Part shown: piece by piece, positions 1 to 8,836 of the stretch
Layout: the number at the start of each line of letters is the position of its first letter
Numbering within the stretch: the first letter of the stretch is position 1
NCBI RefSeq assembly: GCF_030398385.1
Contig: NZ_JAOAOQ010000006.1
Span: 186,001-250,000, forward strand
Reading direction: 5' to 3'
DNA from: Aquibium sp. ELW1220
Lineage (GTDB): Bacteria > Pseudomonadota > Alphaproteobacteria > Rhizobiales > Rhizobiaceae
DNA length: 64,000 bases
The notes under the pieces: generated by a model
Seen by the model: the letters and a program-made list of their open reading frames with translations, nothing else
Database searches by the model: none
What the model was told of the DNA's origin: nothing
Position numbers and translations under genes: made by a program

Positions 1-1158
1 GAAGATCGGCACGAAGATGATGATGATCTCCGACCATTCGAGCGGCCAGCCGAGCAGGAAGATGATGAGCTGGGCGAGCAGCAGGAACTGCAGCGGCGTC
101 AGGTCGAGGCTCTGGACGAATTCCGAGATGATGTGCTCGCCGCCGAGATAGGAGAAGACGGACGAGAAGGTGTAGGAGCCGACGAAGAGCCAGCACACCA
201 TCGCCGTGGTGCGGACCGTGAGATAGACGGATTCGCGCAGGCGCTGGAACGTCATCGCCCGGTAGGCGACCGCCAGCACCATGCCGCCGAGCGCGCCGAT
301 GGAGGCGGCTTCGGTGGGCGTCGCCAGGCCGAACAGGATCGAGCCCAGCACCGCCAGGATGAGAAAGGCGAGGGGGAAGAACGACGTGAACAGCATCCAG
401 GCGAGCTGCAGGAACGGCACGTCCGGCACCTCTTCCTTCGTCGGCTTCGGCGCGATGCCGGGCTGCAGGATCGACCTTCCGACCACGTAGACGAGGTAGA
501 GCCCGACCAGCACCAGGCCGGGCAGCAGCGCGCCGGCGTAGAGGCGCACGATCGAGACGCCGGACGAGGCGGCATAGACGATCAGCATGATCGAGGGCGG
601 GATGAGGATGCCGAGCGTGCCGCCGGCGCAGATGATGCCCGACGCGAAGCTCGGCTCGTAGCGGGCCTTGAGCATGGCAGGCAGCGCGAGCAGGCCCATC
701 AGCGTCACGACCGCGCCGACGATGCCGGTGGCGGTGGCAAACAGCGCGCAGGTTATGAGGGCTGCGACGCCCATTGAGCCGGGCACGTTCTTGGAGGCGA
801 TGTTGAGGGTCGAGAACAGCCGGTCGACGATGTTGGCGCGCTCGACGATGTAGCCCATGAACAGGAACAGCGGCACCGCCGTCAGCACCTCGTTCGACAT
901 CACCGTGTAGGTCTGGTTGATGAACAGGTCGAAGATGCGGTTGTTGAAGAAGCCGTCGATCCAGGTGGTGGTGGACGTCCAGGTGTCAGCGTCCTCACCC
1001 AGCCGGTTGAAGCTCCGCCACATGCGGCCAGCGTCGAAATAGGCGTAGTAGCCGAAGAAGATGCCCAGCGCCATCAGCGTGAAGGCGATCGGAAAGCCGA
1101 GGAACACCAGCAGGATGAAGATGCCGAGCATCATCAGTGCTACTTGAGGGTCGGTCAC
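1..1158 (-). CDS. dctM: TRAP transporter large permease DctM (3' part missing)
   Basis: Large membrane subunit of a tripartite ATP-independent periplasmic (TRAP) transporter, which drives substrate uptake with an ion gradient. The visible 386 residues are hydrophobic throughout and contain the family-typical stretches GIICAGGTLGILIPPSIMLI and GLATPTEAASIGALG. The frame stays open to base 1, so the last several dozen residues (family length about 430-460) lie outside the window. I chose the GTG at 1158-1156 because GGGAG lies eight bases before it; an ATG-ATG pair a few codons downstream is the alternative. It is the last gene of a dctP-dctQ-dctM operon on the minus strand, 48 bases after dctQ. 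Confidence 0.93.
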   Translation of the reverse strand, partial: MTDPQVALMMLGIFILLVFLGFPIAFTLMALGIFFGYYAYFDAGRMWRSFNRLGEDADTWTSTTTWIDGFFNNRIFDLFINQTYTVMSNEVLTAVPLFLFMGYIVERANIVDRLFSTLNIASKNVPGSMGVAALITCALFATATGIVGAVVTLMGLLALPAMLKARYEPSFASGIICAGGTLGILIPPSIMLIVYAASSGVSIVRLYAGALLPGLVLVGLYLVYVVGRSILQPGIAPKPTKEEVPDVPFLQLAWMLFTSFFPLAFLILAVLGSILFGLATPTEAASIGALGGMVLAVAYRAMTFQRLRESVYLTVRTTAMVCWLFVGSYTFSSVFSYLGGEHIISEFVQSLDLTPLQFLLLAQLIIFLLGWPLEWSEIIIIFVPIF

Positions 1159-1206
1159 TGTCGAGACTCCCGCTGCGAATGATTCCGGCGTGACCGGCTG
1201 GCGACG

Positions 1207-1779
1207 TCACTGATGGCCTTCGGCGCGCTGCTTGGTCAGCAGCTGGTCGGTCTCGACCACGTCCTCGTCCGCCACCCGCCAGTAGCCCTCGCGCATGCAC
1301 AGGATGCAGCGGAAGATCTGGGCGATGCCCTGGATGAAGAGCAGGATGCCGGCCGCGACGAGCACCGACTTGAACTGGAAGATCGGGATACCCGCCGGAC
1401 TGTTGACGCTGACTTCGCCATAGCCCCACGATCGCGCCGAATATTTCCACCCGGTGACCATCAGGGCGATGACGCCCGGGAAGAAGAACAGCAGATAGAG
1501 CACGAGGTCGACGCCCGCCTGCACGCGCACCGGCCACAGCCGGTAGACGAAGTCGCCGCGCACATGGCCGCCGCGCGACAGCGTGTAGGCGCCGCCCATC
1601 ATGAACAGAGTGCCGTACATGATGAAGGAGACGTCCAGCGACCAGGCGGTCGGCCGGTTGAGCACGTAGCGCACGAAGACTTCGTAGCTCATGCCGAGCG
1701 TCATCAGGATGATGAGCCAGCCGAACGTCTTGCCGAACCAGGCCGAGAGCCGGTCGGCGAAACTGATGAAGCCGATCAA
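1207..1779 (-). CDS. dctQ: TRAP transporter small permease DctQ
   Basis: Small membrane subunit that pairs with DctM in the inner membrane. The 190 residues contain four predicted transmembrane segments (about 18-38, 48-70, 88-110 and 133-155) and the DctQ-type stretch SYEVFVRYVLNRPTAWSLD after the first helix. Length and topology fit the COG4665-like branch, usually paired with FcbT/TakP-type binding proteins. It lies between dctP and dctM on the minus strand with short spacers, so all three are probably transcribed together from upstream of dctP. The substrate cannot be read from this subunit. Confidence 0.93.
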   Translation of the reverse strand: MIGFISFADRLSAWFGKTFGWLIILMTLGMSYEVFVRYVLNRPTAWSLDVSFIMYGTLFMMGGAYTLSRGGHVRGDFVYRLWPVRVQAGVDLVLYLLFFFPGVIALMVTGWKYSARSWGYGEVSVNSPAGIPIFQFKSVLVAAGILLFIQGIAQIFRCILCMREGYWRVADEDVVETDQLLTKQRAEGHQ

Positions 1780-1838
1780 GAATTCCTCCCCAGGGTGGGC
1801 CGGACCCGGCGGTGCACCGGGTCCGGCCGAAGCGCGGA

Positions 1839-2969
1839 TCAGAGCTTCAGCTTGCCCGGGAAGTAATGCTCGTATGCGAGCGCCAGGTCGGGCGCGTTCA
1901 TCAGTTCGTAGTAGCCGACCTTTTCGACCCAGGCGCGCTGGCTGTCCATCACCTTCTTGGAGAAGGGATCGGCCTCCAGCTCGACGATGAGCTTGTCCCA
2001 GGCCTCGATCTGCGCGGCGAGGATCTCGCTCGAGGTGCGGTGGACGGTGACGCCGAGCTCGTTCTGCAGCTTCTGTAGGTCGCTCGAGTAGTTCTCCATC
2101 GCCAGCGCCGTGTTGGAGGTGGAGGCCGCCTCGACGCCGTATTTCAGGATCGCCTGCAGGTCGGGCTCGAGATCCTCGTAGAAGTCGCGGTTGAAGCAGA
2201 ACTCGAAGCTCTCCGAGGCCTGGTGGTAGGACGACAGGTAGTAGTTCTTGGCCACGTCCGGCGCGCCGAAGCGAAGGTCGGACGACGGGTTGTTGAACTC
2301 GAAGGCGTCGATGACGCCACGCTCCATCGCCGGCACGATCTCGCCGCCAGGCAGCTGGGCGACACTCATGCCCATGGCCTGCAGGAGGTCGGCCGCGAGG
2401 CCCACCGTGCGGTACTTGAAGCCCTGGATGTCGGCGACCGAGTTGACCTCGCCCTTGAACCAGCCGAAGGGCTGGGCCGGCATCGGGAAGCCCATGAAGC
2501 CGACGACGTTGAGGCTGAGGATATCCTGCGTCAGCTCGCGGTAAAGGTCGGCACCGCCGCCCTGATAGAACCAGCCGAGCATCGTGGTGGCCGATCCGCC
2601 GAACACCGGGCCGGTGCCGAAGAAGGACGCGGCCTTGCTCTTGCCGTACCAGTAGACCGGAACCGTGTGGCAGGCGTCCAGCACGCCGTCATGCACCGCG
2701 TCCATGACCTGGAAGGCGCCCACGACGGCACCGGCCGGCAGCAGGTCCACCTGGAGGCGTCCTCCCGACATTTCCTGGACGCGGGTGGTGTACTGGCGCG
2801 CAAAGTCCATCCAGATGTCGGAGGCCGGCCACGAGGTCTGCATCTTCACGACGAGCGGGGCCTGCGCCAGCACGGCCGGCGCGGCCAGGGTCGTCGCCGC
2901 CGCTGCCCCCGCTCCTGCAACCGACGCGTTCCTCAAGAAGCGACGGCGCGAAATTGGTTCTATGCTCAT
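1839..2969 (-). CDS. dctP: TRAP transporter substrate-binding protein DctP, Tat-exported
   Basis: Periplasmic solute receptor of the TRAP transporter, 376 residues. The open frame extends upstream to 3128, but the ATG at 2969 has GGGAGGAACAGG before it and is followed by a twin-arginine leader (SRRRFLRN at residues 7-14, hydrophobic core, likely cleavage after VLA at 35), so I use that start. The mature part matches the FcbT1/TakP-like branch (COG4663), with KYRTVGLAADLLQAMG and GEIVPAMERGVIDAFEFNNP, which in this fold surround the ligand. Relatives bind alpha-keto or other carboxylic acids; the actual ligand is not known. First gene of the operon; its promoter should lie in 2970-3200. Confidence 0.93.
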   Translation of the reverse strand: MSIEPISRRRFLRNASVAGAGAAAATTLAAPAVLAQAPLVVKMQTSWPASDIWMDFARQYTTRVQEMSGGRLQVDLLPAGAVVGAFQVMDAVHDGVLDACHTVPVYWYGKSKAASFFGTGPVFGGSATTMLGWFYQGGGADLYRELTQDILSLNVVGFMGFPMPAQPFGWFKGEVNSVADIQGFKYRTVGLAADLLQAMGMSVAQLPGGEIVPAMERGVIDAFEFNNPSSDLRFGAPDVAKNYYLSSYHQASESFEFCFNRDFYEDLEPDLQAILKYGVEAASTSNTALAMENYSSDLQKLQNELGVTVHRTSSEILAAQIEAWDKLIVELEADPFSKKVMDSQRAWVEKVGYYELMNAPDLALAYEHYFPGKLKL

Positions 2970-3200
2970 CCTGTTCCTCCCGTTTGGTTCTTGTTTTTCA
3001 TTCGACGGAGGTGAGAATAGGCGATCTCGCGCCGGGCGCAAGCTACATTGAAATTTCCTGCGCACGACTATTGCTGCAACGCAGTATAGGCACCGAATTC
3101 TCCGGCAGCGCAGGTTGCAATGCACCATACGTCATTCATCGATATGGATTATGTTGGGCGCAAGATTTAGCAACCCTAATGAGTACTGCGCTGACTGCGA

Positions 3201-4151
3201 TCACCCGGCGAGGCGGGAGAAAACCGTCTTGCGCGAGGACCCGGGATTGGCGCGAGAAGCACTTCTGTCGGCCCTCCACTTCGACACCATCCCGGTGGCC
3301 GTTTGCAGCCTCCGCCGGGTGCCGGCGGCAAGCGGCCCTCCGCTGCCCACGGTTGCCCGGTCGATCGTCTCGGCATGTCTCTCCAGCCATCGCCAAAGCA
3401 CGACCGCGACCAGTGCCACGAGCAGCCACGATACGACGACATCCGAGAGAAAGTGCTTTCCGAAGGCGACGCGCAGGAGCGAGAAGACGATTGCGACAGG
3501 AACCATCGACCAGAACAGCGGCCTGCGGATAGAGGCCGGCGCCAGCATGACGCAGGACAGCATGGCGGCCGCCGAACCTGCCTCGCCGCTGGAAAACGAG
3601 CAGTTGCGCGCGCAGGCATCGGCGAACTGCCATGGCAGGGTGTAGGGCGCCGTTCCACCGAAGGGAACCGTATCCTCCGGCCGGGCCCGCCCGACCATTT
3701 CTTTCAGGAGGCTGACCACGAGGCCCGAGCCGATGGCATAGACGCCGAACACAAAGATAGCCTGGTGAGGCCTGACCAGCCAGCCGGATCGCGCGCCGAA
3801 GGCGTGAGCGAGCAGGATTGCCGCCATTGCCGTCAGGACCAGATGCGGTACCTTCCGGTTGATGTCGCGGATGGCGAGCAGGATCGGATCCCGGGCGTGC
3901 AAGAAGTCGCCTTCGGCGGAAGCGAACCAGCCGGAGACGGCCAGGTCGACCCAGGGCATTGCCATGAACACGAAGCTGGTCGCGATCAGCGCGTAGGCCA
4001 GGAACCGCACCGGTTCGCGCTGGCACCCGTCGCGGATCGAGGCCGCCTTTCGGCCAAGCCCGATGCACCACGCCTGTACGGAGTGCCGTCCGCGGGAGGG
4101 TATCCTGATGGACGACGGCTCCGATCGATCGACCACACCTTCATTCGTCAA
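3201..4151 (-). CDS. PAP2-superfamily membrane phosphatase
   Basis: Integral membrane phosphatase of the PAP2 family, 316 residues. The three catalytic motifs are visible: K150-R155-R157-P158 (KEMVGRARP), SSGE at 187-190 where the general family has PSGH, and R227-H233-D237 (RVAFGKHFLSD). The SGE variant of motif 2 is what I recall for lipid A phosphatases of the LpxF type, so a lipid A or isoprenoid-phosphate substrate is plausible but is inference. About 45 N-terminal residues precede the first membrane helix, so the true start may be further in. The C-terminal 60 residues are basic and probably cytoplasmic. Divergent from the downstream glycosyltransferase. Confidence 0.85.
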   Translation of the reverse strand: MTNEGVVDRSEPSSIRIPSRGRHSVQAWCIGLGRKAASIRDGCQREPVRFLAYALIATSFVFMAMPWVDLAVSGWFASAEGDFLHARDPILLAIRDINRKVPHLVLTAMAAILLAHAFGARSGWLVRPHQAIFVFGVYAIGSGLVVSLLKEMVGRARPEDTVPFGGTAPYTLPWQFADACARNCSFSSGEAGSAAAMLSCVMLAPASIRRPLFWSMVPVAIVFSLLRVAFGKHFLSDVVVSWLLVALVAVVLWRWLERHAETIDRATVGSGGPLAAGTRRRLQTATGMVSKWRADRSASRANPGSSRKTVFSRLAG

Positions 4152-4438
4152 CGCGCACCCTCCCCTTTCCCGAAGGGATAGGGTGCGTCGATGACGTCCT
4201 GATGATCACCGGATAGTAACTTCATGAACTTTGCGGCCGGGTCGGACCCGACGGGCAGTTGCCGGATAGCGGTGGCGCTTGAGCCGATGAATCGCTAGGA
4301 GAGGCGGCGTCCCAGGCGATCGAAAGCTGCCACCATGGTCCCGCTTCCATTCGGAATGTCCTCGAGCTTGCCCGCTGGAACCGTCGTCGCCCGGACCTCC
4401 TTCGAGGCCGCCTCCCCAACCGTTCCGGCGATCGCGGC

Positions 4439-5962
4439 ATGAGCGCGACGGGTGGCGCCACCGACGCGCAGACCGCTCTTCCCTACTGGGCACGCCCTGC
4501 GGGCGTGGTGATTTTTGCCTGCCTCTGGACTGCCGTTTTCCTGTTCATCGCGACGGTCCTGCGATCCAACATCGGCAATGACGACGCGCTGGAGGTCTAT
4601 CAGGCGCAGTCGCTCGAACTGTTCTACAGGGCGCGCAATCCAGCGCTCTACGACTGGCTCCTCTATGGCCTGAACGGACTCACAGGGTCGCCGTTCGTGT
4701 CCGTCGCCGTCCTCAACTACGGTTCGATGCTGGCCTGCGCGCTGCTGCTCTACGAACTCGCCCGGCGCGTCATCGTCGACCCGCGCCTGCAGGCCCTGTC
4801 GGTCTACTCGCTCGCGCTGCTCTGGGTCGTCGCCTATGACAGCCACCGCATCCTCACGCACACCAACCTCAACATCGTCGTCATCGCCGCAACTCTGCTC
4901 ACCGTCCACGCACTCGGGCGGGAACGGACGGTGGCGAGATATCTCCTGCTCGGCCTGCTTTTCGTCGCCGGCATGCTGTCGAAATACGCCTATGGCGTTT
5001 TCTTCGCCGCGCTCGTCGCAGCCGCCCTGCTGGAGACGCATTTCAGGCGGGTCGTGCTCGACCCCCGCTTCCTGCTGACGCTGCTCGTGGCGTCGGCGCC
5101 GTTCGCCATCGTGGCCGTTCTCTTCGCCGACGAACTCACGACGATCGTCACCACTGTCGACGGCGTCGTCCAAAGCGGCGCACGGGACCCCTTCATCGAC
5201 AAGACGGCCGCGCTGGCCGCTGCCTTCATCGGCTACCTTCTGCCGTTCCTCCTGGTCTATGGCGGCGCGTTTTTCCTGCAGGGTACGCCGCCGCGTTCGT
5301 CGACCGCACGCGACGAAGCCTTCCTGCGCCTCCTCGGCACGATGCTCGCCATCGCCATGCTGGCGATGATCGCCTGGGCCTTCCTCGTCGGCAGCACGCA
5401 GCTCCGGTCGCGCTACATGCACGGCGTATGGCTTCCGGCGCCGCTCTTCTTCATGATGCTTCTCGACCGCTACGCGCCGCCGCCGCGTGCCTTCCGGTCG
5501 TTCCTCGTGGCAACGGCAGCCATCACCGGCATCGTCGTCGCCATCTACGTCGCGTCCCGGCTGGCACCGTCGGAGGCGCTCTGCGGCAGCTGCCGTCCGA
5601 GCATGCCCTACCAGCAGCTCGGCGACGCCATCGAGGCGCGCTACGGGCGATCTCCCACCCTCGTCGGCTATTCGGCATCGGATGCCGGATATCTGCGCGC
5701 GGCGGTGCCAGGCGCACGCACGCTGGCGCTGGCCGGCCATCCCTATCGCCCGCCCGCGCGCTCGTCCCGCGACTGCCTCCTGGTGTGGGAAGCGAGTTCC
5801 CGCGGGCAGAACCGGCTCGCCGATGCCATGGCAAGCCGCGGGCTGCCGCTCCTGCCCGACGAAGAGCTGACGATCGGCTGGTGGGCGCCGCTCCTGCCCT
5901 ACACGCGCCAGACGACCTTCCTGATCCAGCGGCTTCCGCCGGACTCCGAATTCTGCAGATAG
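4439..5962 (+). CDS. GT39/ArnT-like membrane glycosyltransferase
   Basis: Polytopic membrane protein of 507 residues with about ten hydrophobic helices and the acidic pair D48-D49 (NIGNDDALEVYQAQS) in the first external loop, the usual catalytic position in GT-C enzymes that use polyprenyl-phosphate sugars. A soluble C-terminal part follows from about residue 390. It is divergent from the PAP2 gene by 287 bases and is followed 13 bases later by a LysE gene. Acceptor and sugar are unknown; a cell-envelope role is likely given the PAP2 neighbour. No strong ribosome-binding site precedes the ATG, so the start is moderately certain. Confidence 0.82.
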   Translation: MSATGGATDAQTALPYWARPAGVVIFACLWTAVFLFIATVLRSNIGNDDALEVYQAQSLELFYRARNPALYDWLLYGLNGLTGSPFVSVAVLNYGSMLACALLLYELARRVIVDPRLQALSVYSLALLWVVAYDSHRILTHTNLNIVVIAATLLTVHALGRERTVARYLLLGLLFVAGMLSKYAYGVFFAALVAAALLETHFRRVVLDPRFLLTLLVASAPFAIVAVLFADELTTIVTTVDGVVQSGARDPFIDKTAALAAAFIGYLLPFLLVYGGAFFLQGTPPRSSTARDEAFLRLLGTMLAIAMLAMIAWAFLVGSTQLRSRYMHGVWLPAPLFFMMLLDRYAPPPRAFRSFLVATAAITGIVVAIYVASRLAPSEALCGSCRPSMPYQQLGDAIEARYGRSPTLVGYSASDAGYLRAAVPGARTLALAGHPYRPPARSSRDCLLVWEASSRGQNRLADAMASRGLPLLPDEELTIGWWAPLLPYTRQTTFLIQRLPPDSEFCR

Positions 5963-5975
5963 GAGCCACGCCACC

Positions 5976-6617
5976 ATGTCCTTCCTCCCGGACCCCGCCG
6001 TCTTCGCCCAGTTCGCCGTGGCAACCTTCATCATCGCGATCACGCCGGGACCGGACATGACGCTCTTCGTCGGCCGCGCCCTGTCGGAAGGCAGGGCGGC
6101 AGGCCTCGCCTGCATGGCCGGCGCGCTCACGGGCTGCGCCATCCACACGACGCTGGTGGCGCTCGGGCTGTCGGCCCTGATCGTCGCCTCGCCGGAAGCG
6201 TTCCTTGTGCTCAAGATCGTCGGCGCAGCCTACCTGATCTGGCTGGCCTGGCAGGCGATCCGGAAGGGCTCCGCCTTCTCGCCGGACACGCGGCAGCGGA
6301 AGGCCCGGCCGCTGTGGCGGAACTGGGTGACGGGGATCGGCATCAACCTGCTCAATCCCAAGATCATCCTGTTCTTCATGACCTTCCTGCCGCAGTTCGT
6401 CTCGGCCGACGATCCACATGCCGCCGGCAAGCTCCTGTTCCTCGGCCTGTCCTTCATCCCGCTCTCTTTGCCGGTGACCATCCCCATGGTGCTGGCAGCC
6501 GACGGCTTTGCAGGCCTCTTGTCCCGCAGCCCCGGGGTCACCCGCGTCATCGACTGGCTGTTCGCGGGCGTCTTCTCCGCCTTCGCCCTCAAGATCCTGA
6601 CGGCGCAGGCAAAGTAG
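5976..6617 (+). CDS. LysE/RhtB-family amino-acid exporter
   Basis: Inner-membrane exporter of 213 residues. It has the LysE/RhtB N-terminal signature ITPGPDMTLFVGRALSEG, the conserved GAAYLIWLAWQAIRKG after the third helix, and NLLNPKIILFFMTFLPQFV in the middle. Six transmembrane helices fit the family. Family members export amino acids such as lysine, arginine, homoserine or threonine; the substrate is not predictable here. It starts 13 bases after the glycosyltransferase stop with AGGAG just upstream of the ATG, so the two may be cotranscribed. Confidence 0.9.
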   Translation: MSFLPDPAVFAQFAVATFIIAITPGPDMTLFVGRALSEGRAAGLACMAGALTGCAIHTTLVALGLSALIVASPEAFLVLKIVGAAYLIWLAWQAIRKGSAFSPDTRQRKARPLWRNWVTGIGINLLNPKIILFFMTFLPQFVSADDPHAAGKLLFLGLSFIPLSLPVTIPMVLAADGFAGLLSRSPGVTRVIDWLFAGVFSAFALKILTAQAK

Positions 6618-6710
6618 CGCGTGCTAATTATCTCGACGTGTTGCAGAGACGCATCTTGTTCACCCCGACCTCCCCTGTTACCCACGGTTGTGGATAAACG
6701 AGGTCGTCGC

Positions 6711-7379
6711 ATGTTGAAACTCTTGGCCGCATCGGCCGCCCTGGTCGCGCTCGCATCGGGGGCGCAGGCGCAGAATGCCTACGAATGGAGTGGTCTCTAT
6801 CTCGGCGCAGAGATCGGGGCCGGCATGTCGTCGACCAATTTCGACGCATCCGACACCGCCTATGCCGGCGGCCATGACGGCGACGCCATGGTTGGCGGCG
6901 TCTTTGCCGGCTACGACTGGCAGTTCGGCCGTTTCGTCTACGGTCTCGTCGGCGATGTCGATTTCGTCCATTCGGCCGATCTCGCTTTCGGCGACGCCGA
7001 TGCGCTAACCGGCGGCAAGGGCGAGGCCTATACCTACGACATGGACTGGGTCGCGACGGCCCGCGCCAGGCTCGGCTACGCGCCGACCGAGCGCCTGCTC
7101 GTCTACGGCACCGGCGGCATGGCCGCGGCGCGTTTCGAGGCCACCAGCTATTCCTATCCCGACTTCGGCTCGCCCTCGTCCGCCGAATACTCCGGCGTCA
7201 AGTGGGGCGGCGTTTTCGGCGTGGGCCTCGACTACGCGCTCCCCAACGACTGGACGCTGAAGGTCGAGTATCTCCGCTACGATTTCGATTCGTTCTCCTT
7301 CGGAGGCGACGGCGTCCCCGACACCGTCTTCAATCCGAAGCTCGACGCGGTGAAGTTCGGCCTCGCCTACCGCTTCTGA
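6711..7379 (+). CDS. Outer-membrane beta-barrel protein (Omp25/Omp31-like)
   Basis: Small outer-membrane barrel of 222 residues. A Sec signal peptide (MLKLLAASAALVALASGAQA, cleavage near residue 20) is followed by alternating beta-strand sequence with the family hallmarks WSGLYLGAEIGAG, GGVFAGYDWQFG, ATARARLGYAP, LVYGTGGMAAAR, WTLKVEYLRYDF and a C-terminal FGLAYRF ending in an aromatic residue. The frame is open from 6621, but the ATG at 6711 follows AACGAGGTC and begins the signal peptide. Related proteins are abundant structural proteins in Brucella and rhizobia. It appears monocistronic. Confidence 0.92.
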   Translation: MLKLLAASAALVALASGAQAQNAYEWSGLYLGAEIGAGMSSTNFDASDTAYAGGHDGDAMVGGVFAGYDWQFGRFVYGLVGDVDFVHSADLAFGDADALTGGKGEAYTYDMDWVATARARLGYAPTERLLVYGTGGMAAARFEATSYSYPDFGSPSSAEYSGVKWGGVFGVGLDYALPNDWTLKVEYLRYDFDSFSFGGDGVPDTVFNPKLDAVKFGLAYRF

Positions 7380-7389
7380 GGCGCAGCGC

Positions 7390-8109
7390 TCAGCGGGAGT
7401 CGGCCGGCTTCCAGCCGGCTGCGGTGAGATGGTCGAAGACGTGGCGGGAAGCTACGCCCGGACCCGTGAAGACCGGCGGCTCGACCAGCGCGGTCATGCG
7501 CTGCCGGAATTCCTCGAGCGTCATCGCGAACAGCATCTGGTCGACCCGCTCGCCGGTTCGCCCGTCGATGCGGTGCGACTTCAGCTCGCCCTCCAGGCGG
7601 AGCATCCCGACCCGGCAGGCGGCGACCGCGGCCCGGTTCCGCGACAGCGGCGCGAAGGTCAGCTTCTCCAGCTTGCGCTCCGTGAAGACGTGCCACATCA
7701 GCACCCGCGTTGCATCGTAGACCACATCCATCCGCCGATGTTCGCCTTCGCCGATGACGATGTGGGCCGAGCCGAGCTTGTGCCGCAGGTCGACGTCGAG
7801 AAACAGCAGTCCAAGCGGCTTGCCCTCGGCAGTGTCGCTGATGAGTACGAGGTTGCGGCGCAGATTGTCGAAGCTGGCGACATAGGCCCGGAAGGCATCG
7901 AGCCCCATGGCGCGCTGCGGCGCGTTGAGGCCTTCCATGATGGCCGGATCGGTCAGCCACTCGGCGACTTCGGGTGTCACCCCGTCGGGACGAAGGGTTT
8001 TCAGCCGGACGACGGAGCCTGCGCGATCGACCAAGACCGGCTTCAGCTTCATCGCCGCAAGCGGCGTCACGAGCGGCGTCTGGCGGGGCGGCATGGGCAT
8101 TTTAGGCAT
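7390..8109 (-). CDS. GNAT-family N-acetyltransferase
   Basis: Predicted acyl-CoA-dependent N-acetyltransferase of 239 residues. The middle and C-terminal half show the GNAT pattern: a substrate region (LTDPAIMEGLNAPQR), a beta-strand followed by EGEHRRMDVVYDATRVLMWHVFTERKLEKLTF, then RNRAAVAACRVGMLRLEG, like the terminal GNAT motif in which the enzyme distinguishes neighbours by position. The classic Q/R-x-x-G-x-G/A CoA loop is not obvious, so it is a divergent member. Substrate unknown. Its start may be an internal Met (residue 20, MKLKPVLVDR). Convergent with the barrel gene, 10 bases apart. Confidence 0.75.
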   Translation of the reverse strand: MPKMPMPPRQTPLVTPLAAMKLKPVLVDRAGSVVRLKTLRPDGVTPEVAEWLTDPAIMEGLNAPQRAMGLDAFRAYVASFDNLRRNLVLISDTAEGKPLGLLFLDVDLRHKLGSAHIVIGEGEHRRMDVVYDATRVLMWHVFTERKLEKLTFAPLSRNRAAVAACRVGMLRLEGELKSHRIDGRTGERVDQMLFAMTLEEFRQRMTALVEPPVFTGPGVASRHVFDHLTAAGWKPADSR

Positions 8110-8140
8110 GCCTGCGATATGCCGCCCCCGGCCGGCCCGG

Positions 8141-8650
8141 TCAAGGCAGGGGCGGTATCCGGGCGCGCGGCGGACGCCGCCAGTTCCCCGCCCCGCGCCC
8201 CGCGACCAGCCAGTAGGCGAGGCCGCCGACCAGCCCGGCCGCGACCGTCTCGACCATGGCGCCCGGTCCGCCGGGCAGGCCCTGGCGAGGCCGCGGCGGT
8301 CCGGGCGGGTCGATGAACACGGTGCCGTCGACCCCGTAGCGGCCGGCGGCCGTCACCAGGATCGCGACGGCAGCGCCGGCGAGCGCATAGGCCAGCCAGT
8401 CGCGCCAGCCGGCGATTTCGGCCAGTCCGATGAAGATGACGGCCGGAAAGAAGGCGAAGTTCGCGAACATCACCGCCAGAATCGCGGTCGAGACCGCGAT
8501 CGAACCGACCACGAAGCCCGACGGATCGCCGCCGAGGTCGGCGCCGCGCGACCAGACGAGATGAAGGAAGGCGCTCGCCGCGAACGTCGCGACGGCGTAG
8601 CCGATCAGGATGGCGAAGAGCCGCCCGATCAGGGCCAGGACCTGGTTCAT
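8141..8650 (-). CDS. 169-residue four-helix membrane protein, paralogue A
   Basis: Unrecognised inner-membrane protein with four predicted helices: about 7-29, 45-68, 78-98 and a last one in [19 protein letters not shown] before a basic tail. The frame is open to 8746, but the ATG at 8650 directly begins the first helix (MNQVLALIGRLFAILIGY). It shares with the next upstream gene its length of exactly 169 residues, the central GLAEIAGWRDWLAYALAGAA and the C-terminal [12 protein letters not shown] motif, so the two are tandem paralogues. The loop after helix 3 is Pro-rich. No function can be assigned. Confidence 0.75.
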   Translation of the reverse strand: MNQVLALIGRLFAILIGYAVATFAASAFLHLVWSRGADLGGDPSGFVVGSIAVSTAILAVMFANFAFFPAVIFIGLAEIAGWRDWLAYALAGAAVAILVTAAGRYGVDGTVFIDPPGPPRPRQGLPGGPGAMVETVAAGLVGGLAYWLVAGRGAGNWRRPPRARIPPLP

Positions 8651-8836
8651 GACGCCTCTCGTCCCGCGATCGATCCCGCAGAAGCGGCAAACCTGAAACC
8701 ACTGCCCGTCGACGTCGATCGTCCCCGCCGCCACGGGAATGCGCACCGCATCCCGCCGCGCTGCGGCATCGGCGTCGGACGGGGCGGGCGGGGCTCGGTC
8801 GGCATGGATGCGGTATGGCGCCGGCGTCCGGCGCGG

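Noticed and set aside
4295-6214. Minus-strand open frame of 639 codons opposite the glycosyltransferase and LysE genes
   Set aside because: Rich in Arg, Glu, Gly and His with no domain; it is the antisense shadow of two well-supported membrane-protein genes in GC-rich DNA.
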